DNA of 64,000 nt from Panicum virgatum (taxonomy: Eukaryota; Streptophyta; Magnoliopsida; Poales; Poaceae), in NCBI RefSeq assembly GCF_016808335.1, contig NC_053143.1:2389398-2453397 (forward strand), read 5' to 3'. Positions 57,583-64,000 of the stretch are shown piece by piece. Numbering within the stretch: the first letter of the stretch is position 1; every line of letters begins with the position of its first letter. The translations under genes were made by a program, and so were the position numbers. Below the pieces are notes generated by a model. It made no database searches, had not been told where the DNA came from, and saw nothing but the letters and a program-made list of their open reading frames with translations.

Positions 57583-59060
57583 TGTTGGAAATATGCCCTA
57601 GAGGCAATCATATTTCCTTGTATTCATGGTTAATAAAGTGTACCTTAAATATTCATGAATGACAACTTGTATTGATTAATGCTTATGTGAAGTATTTGTG
57701 AAACTCTATAATTGTATGAATATTCTAAAATGTTCCTAGTCAGAGTTCATGTGAGAACACACATGAATATTAGACTAGCACATGTATTAGTTGATTGACT
57801 ACGTTTCACAAGTCATGGACATGGGGATGTCAAACTAATAATGTGGGCTCATGTGAGACATGATATTGAACTGACCCAACACGAGATGATGACTTCTCAT
57901 TACACAATATGTACGCTGTGTCCTAAGACCTGAGATCGTCGTATGTACTCAAGATGTGAACCAACTTACTTAGGGGCCATCAAACGCTGCACCGTAACTG
58001 GATAGTTATAAAGGTGATTTTCGGGTCTGTCAAGAAGCATGCTGTGAGATATAGTCGGTCAAGATGAGATTTGCCCCTCTCTACAAGAGAGAGATATCTC
58101 TTGGCCCCTCGAGTGATTCGGATCAAGAAATGTATGGCCATGCTAGGGTTAAGAGTTAACCAAGGATTCTGAATCATAGGATCGAGAAAGAGTGGTCGGC
58201 TTCAAGCAAGACCAAATATCGTGAGGCAAAGGAAACAACATGTATATGATATTGTGGCGGCTCGTCTGATATGATCTTTGTGTGCGTATAGGAGTTGACA
58301 TGTCTTGCTATAGACCACTGTCTACTATTGGGCCGAGTAAGAGTACTCAGGCCATGTCTATTCGCATGTGAGCCCATAGGGTCACACACTTAAGGGAAAG
58401 AAGCCTGATAAGGATGAGATCCGAATTAGACTGGGCTTAGGTGCACTAATGGACCTTTTAGGCCCAAAAGGGGGCGCCCAAGGTGGGGCCCAAAACATTC
58501 CACCTAAGGGGCTATATAAACAGAAGGGGGGAGGCACCTAAACAGGGGCGGAGCCAGGATGACGTTTTTTTCATTGTTAGGGGGGGCCAACCATATAAAT
58601 TTATCTAAAAATTTAATCAAAATTTAAATTTGCAGTGTAAATTTGGGGATGATAGGGGGGCCAGGCCCCTGCCCGCCCCTGTCTCCGCCCCTGCACCTAA
58701 AAAACCCTAATTGGTGCTACAGTACCGCGGGTGAACAATGCACGCTACAGTAGCCACCGTGAATAGTGCCGCCCCTCCTGTGCGCCAAGCCCTAGGTCGC
58801 CTTCGCGGATCTAGCAGTCCGGATCACGACGCTTCTTCCCGTACGTGTGGATACCTTGGAGGTGCTGCATCTGCTGCACAAGGACGAGCCGTTCAAGAGG
58901 AGGTTCACGCAACTGCACTGCCGGCTTCCCTATGCCCTACAAAAACGCGCTACAGAAGTTCCGCAACCGCGTGTCTAGTGGTAATCCCGTAATCTATAAC
59001 TGCAGTAATCCTGGTTTATGTGGTAGAAATTTTTTGTTTCTACTACCCCATATTCCTACA
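57583..59060. mobile_element. Solo LTR of a copia-type element nested in the gypsy element
   Basis: 1478 bp beginning TGTTGGAAATATGCCCTAGAGG and ending TTCCTACA. A perfect 5-bp target duplication AATGC flanks it (57578-57582, 59061-59065). The opening sequence closely resembles the LTR start of the Angela/BARE copia elements of grasses. A TATA-like CTATATAAACAG is at about 58512. No second LTR or internal region is present, so it is a solo LTR left by recombination. Confidence 0.85.
58543..58693. mobile_element. MITE nested within the solo LTR
   Basis: 151 bp with ends CAGGGGCGGAGCC / CTCCGCCCCTG and an 8-bp target duplication CACCTAAA (58535-58542, 58694-58701). The CAGGGGCGGAGCC terminus is common among plant hAT MITEs. 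It interrupts the solo LTR just after its TATA-like sequence. Confidence 0.88.
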
Positions 59061-59114
59061 AATGCGCCATCCAGCCAAAATCTCGGGACGAGATTTTCCC
59101 AAGGGGGGGGGGAT

Positions 59115-60584
59115 ATGTAACAGCCCGCTCTCGCGGACTGTCCGCGAGTTATGGGCGGACGGTCCGCCCCTACTCGTCCAACTCATCTTTATCTTGAACA
59201 GAGCCTCCTCTCTTTTCTCTCCTTATCCATTTCTTCCCCAACCCAACCCCTCTCCTCTCCTAGGCGCCATGGGGGAGCCCCAATAGCTTGTTTCCCATTT
59301 GAAGCCTCCACCCTCGCCGGAGCTTCGTCGGAGGTCGTCGTCGCCGAGCTCCACCGCCTAGCCATCATCTTCTTCCCCGGGATCAAGTTTCCCCCAAGTT
59401 TTCCCAAGTTCTTCTTCCTCTACTTTAAGGACAAGGTCAAACCCGAGCTCAAGCTTCCCCAAGGCCGCTCTACTCCAACTTGTGGCACCTCACCGGAGTC
59501 CTAGCCATCGCCGGTGAGCTCTCTTCCTTCCCGAATCATCCTCTCTTCTCTAGGGTTTGAGTTCTAGGGTTTTATTTTGGATTTCTTCACCATTGTTGAT
59601 CTAGAGCTTCCAAATATCGATTCCCATCAAATCCATCCTTTGGAATGAGTCCTAGACACTCCTAGAAGCCTTTAGGAACAAACCCCGACCAAAGCCGTGG
59701 CCGGACTTGTCGCCGGCGGCCTCGCCGGTGCGTCTCTGAGTTCTTGCGGACGGTTCGCTCGAACCCGGCGGACGGTCCACCACTTGCACATCCAAACCAC
59801 CAGAAACATCGCAGAAAGTTGTTTTCCAGTCCGTTGAACGGCAGACGGTCCGCCCTTCACCTGCGGACGGTCCGCAGTTCATTTCCAAATCCCACTAAAA
59901 AACGGTATGTTTCTGGAACCCAATCTGCCTTTGTACGGCGGACGGTCCACGGTACAGTACCGGACGGTCCGCAGTACATTTTTTTGACAAATACGCAGAA
60001 CCAAACCTTTTCTGTAACCCGTCTCGAATTTCACCGGCGGACAGTCCGGGCTTTAAGGACGGACGGTCCGCAGTTACTGTAGCACTGCGACCTAACAACC
60101 CAATCAGTTTTTCTGTTTTGATGCATTTGCATGTCTCGTCTTATATAATTCATATAAAATTACATATAGCTCAGAATAATGTGAAATAAATTTTGTTAGC
60201 TTCATTATGATATCAAGAATCAACTAAAATTATGTTTTACCCCATGACAGTTAAATTAATTATCTGAATAATTAATGTGTCATCTCATGTCTTTTGCAGC
60301 TCATTCATAGCATATTTATTTATCAAGTATTATTGCACTCGTGTAGAGACCGAAGCGCCAACTCTGAATTTGTAATGTAGTTACTTGAATCTATTTATGT
60401 AAGAGACTTTTATGTATGAATATAGTTGTATATGATGGTGTTCTCAAGTTGTGCTTAGTGAGATGTGTCATCCTGAATATGTTCAGGGCGCATCTCAAAG
60501 ACTACCGGTGTTATTCTCCTTTAATTGGATGGGTCAACGGATGATGATCCTATTAAATGGGTTTAACTTGGGCGGTTGCTCACA
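59115..60584 (+). repeat. 3' LTR of the gypsy element (1470 bp, internally deleted)
   Basis: Starts TGTAACAGCCCGCTCTCGCG and ends GGCGGTTGCTCACA. Compared with the 5' LTR it lacks about 1.2 kb; the junction at about 60361 has AACTC, which occurs at both edges of the missing segment in the 5' LTR. CGGACGGTCCGC-type motifs recur at 59745-60075. Confidence 0.88.
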
Positions 60585-61627
60585 AGCACCACCACCCCGT
60601 CCAGCGGGGAATGCGCCGGCAGGATCCCGGCGAGCCGCCCGCCGCACCCCAAGTCCAGCCGGTGCAGCTCCAGGTGCAGCCAGCTGTCGGCCGCCACGTC
60701 CGGCAGCAGCACGTTGTCCTAGTCCCCCACCACGGGCTCCAGCTCCTCGCCGCCGTGCCCGTGCAGCGCCCCGAAGTCGACGAACGACTGGAAGTACCGC
60801 CGGTCCCGCGCGCGGACGGCCGCCCGGACCAGCGCCGCCGCGTCGGCGAGGCTGCCGCACGCCAGAGCCCGCGCGCTCGTCCCGGCGCTCGCCGTCAGCA
60901 CGGCGTTGCCGAAGAACCCCCTGAGCAGGGAGTCCTCCGCCAGCCGCGCGCGGCCGTCCACCGTGACGTTGAGCGCCGTGCGCGCGGGGTCGCCGTGCGC
61001 GCGGGCGTCCCGGGGCAGTAACTCAGCGCCGCGGTGCTCGAACTCGCACCGTGGTGGGCGGCGCGGGACGACGGCGCCCAGCCCGTACGGCACGGGAGGA
61101 TGGCGGTCGACGAGCCCCGGTGGTGCGCTGCTGGAGCGGACGGCGGCGGCCCAGGCGTGGAAGAAGGTGGACATGGAGTAGCCGTCGGCGGCCTGGTGGT
61201 GCGCGGACGAGGCGACGACGAGGCCGCCGCACGCGAAGCAGTTGATCTGGAGCACCAGCACGTGCGGCGTGTCCGCGCCGACCGGCGGGTGCAGGCGCGC
61301 GAGGTCCCCGAACGGCGCGAGAGGGAGGTGGTCCTCGAGCGGCGAGGACACCGCGGTCTCCACGACGAGAGCGCCGGCGCCGCCCGCGCCCGTGAGGAAG
61401 AACGAGCGACGGTGGTCAGGGCGGCACTCGATGCGGCGCGCGGTGAGGAGCGGGAAGCGCGGGAGGGTGTCGGTGATCGCATGGTGGAGCGCGGCGTTGG
61501 TGGGGTTGGGCGGGGTGTAGGCGAAGAGGACGGTGACGTGGTAGGGCGGCGCGACGAGGTCGAAGATGGTGGGCGGCACCTCCAAAGATGGCTCCAATGG
61601 CGGCGGCGGGATGACGAACGTCCGCTG
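60585..61627 (-). pseudogene. BAHD acyltransferase pseudogene, main body
   Basis: BAHD enzymes transfer acyl groups from acyl-CoA, often hydroxycinnamoyl-CoA, to amines or alcohols. The frame runs from QRTFVIPPPPLEPSLEVPPT at 61627 to GVVVL at 60585. The catalytic HXXXD motif is visible as HHQAADGYSM (about residue 150 of the fragment). The structural DFGWG motif appears as DLGCG near 60640. An in-frame TAG lies at 60719-60721, about 45 codons before the gypsy insertion. The true start is missing: at 61628 the frame runs into a hAT-like element. The gene is therefore broken at both ends and by a nonsense codon. The substrate cannot be inferred. Confidence 0.87.
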
Positions 61628-61823
61628 TAGGGATGGCAACGGGTCCAAACCCGCTGGGTTTACCCATCCCAAACCTGAATCCGTTAACAAAAAATCACAC
61701 CGTTAAGAAACCCGCGACCCGTCACGGGCATGATTTTTTGCCCAAACCCGTGCCCGCTCGGGTTTCGGGCGACCCGCGGGTCGCCCGTGCCCGAGAGCAC
61801 CACCGAGGCTGCGGCGTTGACGC

Positions 61824-62828
61824 TATAGTTGGCCAACTGGGCCGAGCCCGACGGGCTGGCACGGGCCCGGCCCAAAAAAGCACGGCCCGAATCCGGTCCG
61901 GCCCGTGACCGACCGGGCCAGTGCCGTGCCCGTGCCAGACCTCGGGCCGTGCCTGGGCCGCAATCTCGGCCCGCGGCACTAGCACGGGCACGGCCCGGTT
62001 AAAGGCCTAGCACGGGAAAAGCCCATTTAACAGCTTCAGCCCATGTAAATTTGGAAACCCAAACCCTAATCTACTCATCTCCCTCACGCGCAGCCGTCTG
62101 CAGCTCCTCTCGGCGCTCGTGGCCGCCGCCAGCGTCGTCGCCGCCCCGGCGCGCCGTCGTCGCCCGTGGCCGCCGCCCGCGCCGTTGTCCCCCGCGGCCG
62201 CCGCCCGCGCCGTCGTCGCCCGCGGCCGCCGCCCGCGCCGTTGTCCCCCGCGGCCGCCGCTCGCGCCGTCGCCGCCCGCGGCCGCCGCCCGCGGCCGCCG
62301 CCCGCGCCGTCGTCCCCCGCGGCCGCCGCCCGCGCCGTCGCCGCCGATGCGTGTCCGCCGCCCGCACCGTCGTCCCCCGCGGCCGCCGCCCGCGCCGTCG
62401 CCGCCGATGCGTGTCCGCCGTCCCCGTCGCCACCCCCGGCCGCCGCCGCGCGTCCACCGTCGTTGCCCCCGGCCGCCGCCACCGCTGCCATCTGCCGCCC
62501 CTCCGGCCGCCGCTCCGGGCCCGTCGTCCCCGTCGCCACCCCCGGCCGCCGCCGCGCGTCCGCCGTCGTCGCCCCCGGCCGCCGCCGCCGCTGCCATCTG
62601 CCGCCCCTCCGGGCGCCGCTCCGGGCCCGTCGTGCTGTCGTGCCCAAGGGCACGGCACGGCACACCGCCGCCGGCGTCGGGCCGTGCCTGGGCCGGGATG
62701 CCGGCACGGCGGCACTACGCGGCACGGCACGGCCGCGCCGCCGTGCCCCGCCGGGCCGTGCCTCGCCGTGCCGTGCTCCGGCGTGCCCGGGCCCGTGCCG
62801 TGCCGTGCGGCCCGGTTGGCCATCTATA
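61824..62828. mobile_element. GC-rich non-autonomous hAT element, copy 1
   Basis: 1005 bp with ends TATAGTTGGCCAACTGGGCCG and CGGCCCGGTTGGCCATCTATA and an 8-bp target duplication GTTGACGC (61816-61823, 62829-62836). Subterminal GCACGGCCC/GGGCCGTGC repeats flank a core of GCCGCCGCCCGCGCCGTCG repeats. Open frames in the core exist in several phases on both strands, as expected of a GC repeat, and are not genes. Confidence 0.9.
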
Positions 62829-63211
62829 GTTGACGCGCCGCCGGCGGGCGAGCGTGCGGCCAGGCGAGCGAGCGAGCTCGCGCAGGGGCGCGTGCGCGGC
62901 GGCGGGGCATGCGTAGCCTGGCGGGCGGGCGAGCGCGCGGCGCGTGCGCGGCGACGGGGACAGGCGGGTGAGCTCGCGGAGCCCGGCGGGTCAGCGAGCG
63001 TGCAGCCACCCGGGCGAGCTCGGGCGCGGCGGGGCATGCGCAGCTACAGCTGGCGAGCTCGCACGCGGCGTGTGCGCGGCGGCGTGGACAGGCGGGCGAG
63101 CTCACGCAGCCTGACAGGCGGACGAGCACACGGCCACCCGGGCAAGCTCGCGCGCGGCGGCCGGCAGCGGGGATAGGCGGGCAAGCTCGCGCAGGGTGCG
63201 TGCGTCCCAGG

Positions 63212-64000
63212 TATAGTTGGCCAACTGGGCCGAGCCCGACGGGCTGGCACGGGCCCGGCCCAAAAAAGCACGGCCCGAATCCGGTCCGGCCCGTGACCGA
63301 CCGGGCCAGTGCCGTGCCCGTGCCAGACCTCGGGCCGTGCCTGGGCCGCAATCTCGGCCCGCGGCACTAGCACGGGCACGGCCCGGTTAAAGGCCTAGCA
63401 CGGGAAAAGCCCATTTAACAGCTTCAGCCCATGTAAATTTGGAAACCCAAACCCTAATCTACTCATCTCCCTCACGCGCAGCCGTCTGCAGCTCCTCTCG
63501 GCGCTCGTGGCCGCCGCCAGCGTCGTCGCCGCCCCGGCGCGCCGTCGTCGCCCGTGGCCGCCGCCCGCGCCGTTGTCCCCCGCGGCCGCCGCCCGCGCCG
63601 TCGTCGCCCGCGGCCGCCGCCCGCGCCGTTGTCCCTCGCGGCCGCCGCTCGCGCCGTCGCCGCCCGCGGCCGCCGCCCGCGCCGTCGTCCCCCGCGGCCG
63701 CCGCCCGCGCCGTCGCCGCCGATGCGTGTCCGCCGCCCGCGCCGTCGTCCCCCGCGGCCGCCGCCCGCGCCGTCGCCGCCGATGCGTGTCCGCCGTCCCC
63801 GTCGCCACCCCCGGCCGCCGCCGCGCGTCCACCGTCGTTGCCCCCGGCCGCCGCCACCGCTGCCATCTGCCGCCCCTCCGGCCGCCGCTCCGGGCCCGTC
63901 GTCCCCGTCGCCACCCCCGGCCGCCGCCGCGCGTCCGCCGTCGTCGCCCCCGGCCGCCGCCGCCGCTGCCATCTGCCGCCCCTCCGGGCGCCGCTCCGGG
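63212..64000. mobile_element. GC-rich non-autonomous hAT element, copy 2 (partial in window)
   Basis: Starts with the same TATAGTTGGCCAACTGGGCC as copy 1 and runs in the same orientation to the window end. The first 789 bp differ from copy 1 by only a few substitutions and a 12-bp-type repeat-unit change in the core. The right end is outside the window. Confidence 0.88.

Larger units (their letters stand above)
49899..60584 (+). mobile_element. Ty3/gypsy LTR retrotransposon (chromovirus type), degenerate, inserted in the BAHD gene
   Basis: 5' LTR about 49899-52553; primer-binding site TGGCATCAGAGC at 52557; gag-pol remains at 53150-57502; a purine tract (AAGGGGGGGGGATA) before the 3' LTR at 59115-60584. 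The LTRs end CTCACA. No 5-bp target duplication is visible: AGCAC follows the right end, but the left end reads CCGGGGATAACAG where the 3' LTR begins TGTAACAG, so the left edge has been altered. The order protease, RT, RNase H, integrase and a chromodomain-like end place it among plant chromoviruses (Tekay/Del-like). Confidence 0.9.
61628..64000. mobile_element. hAT-like element cutting the BAHD 5' end, running off the window
   Basis: Begins TAGGGATGGCAACGGGTCC, a common plant hAT terminus, followed by subterminal ACCCG/CGGGT repeats. The right end is not in the window; if intact it should be flanked by GTCCGCTG, the eight bases at 61620-61627. Two 1-kb elements are nested in it (61824-62828 and 63212 onward). 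The part between them (62829-63211) is GC-rich with degenerate GCGGGCGAGCTCGCGC repeats and no convincing gene. Confidence 0.6.

Noticed and set aside
61034..61630. A 198-codon plus-strand frame opposite the BAHD pseudogene
   Set aside because: Antisense shadow of a GC-rich coding sequence; the composition is Arg/Gly/Glu-rich without motifs.
62051..63972. Several open frames of 150-340 codons on both strands
   Set aside because: All derive from the GCCGCCGCCCGCG repeat core of the twin hAT elements, which is open in nearly every phase. The predicted products are low-complexity Ala/Arg/Pro/Gly.

Overview
This is a plant nuclear window, almost certainly from a panicoid grass (sorghum, sugarcane, Miscanthus or maize type). 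The reasons are GC-rich first exons, many GT-AG introns, grass-typical Tourist and hAT MITEs, TRIM/LARD and Ty3/gypsy LTR elements, and protein sequences that read as monocot orthologues. All gene models were built by hand from splice signals, reading phase and remembered family conservation; no alignment was run.

Layout. (1) 762-3384, minus: an intact six-exon PIN1-type auxin efflux carrier. (2) 3900-8476: two neighbouring hAT elements with the same GAGCC-rich subterminal repeats, one short and one about 4 kb with a decayed transposase. (3) 8612-10102: small MITEs and a Helitron-like 3' end. (4) 10645-13030, plus: a BAT1-like amino-acid permease damaged by loss of internal exons and a fold-back duplication. 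(5) 13928-18440, minus: a 21-exon XRN-type 5'-3' exoribonuclease that appears to lack the CCHC zinc knuckle. (6) 19335-21441, minus: ribosomal protein uL22/RPL17, with telo-box and site II elements upstream. (7) 21717-22691: a 975-bp almost palindromic element with a 9-bp target duplication. (8) 23606-25725, plus: hydroxymethylglutaryl-CoA lyase. (9) 26520-49203, minus: a 35-exon ECM29 proteasome adaptor gene (1817 aa by my model) whose introns carry at least seven non-autonomous elements while the reading frame stays open. (10) 49800-61627, minus: a BAHD acyltransferase pseudogene split by a 10.7-kb gypsy element; the gypsy element holds a solo LTR, which holds a MITE. (11) 61628-64000: another hAT-like element cutting the 5' end of the BAHD gene, carrying two nearly identical 1-kb GC-rich hAT elements; it runs off the window.

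The genes do not form a pathway. They cover hormone transport, amino-acid transport, RNA decay, translation, leucine/HMG-CoA catabolism and proteasome control, as expected for a gene-rich plant segment. The main interest is the transposon record: many elements have readable target-site duplications, so boundaries and insertion order can be worked out. No new biochemical system was found. The most unusual items are the fold-back rearrangement in the permease gene, the knuckle-less XRN gene and the four-level nested insertion in the BAHD gene.
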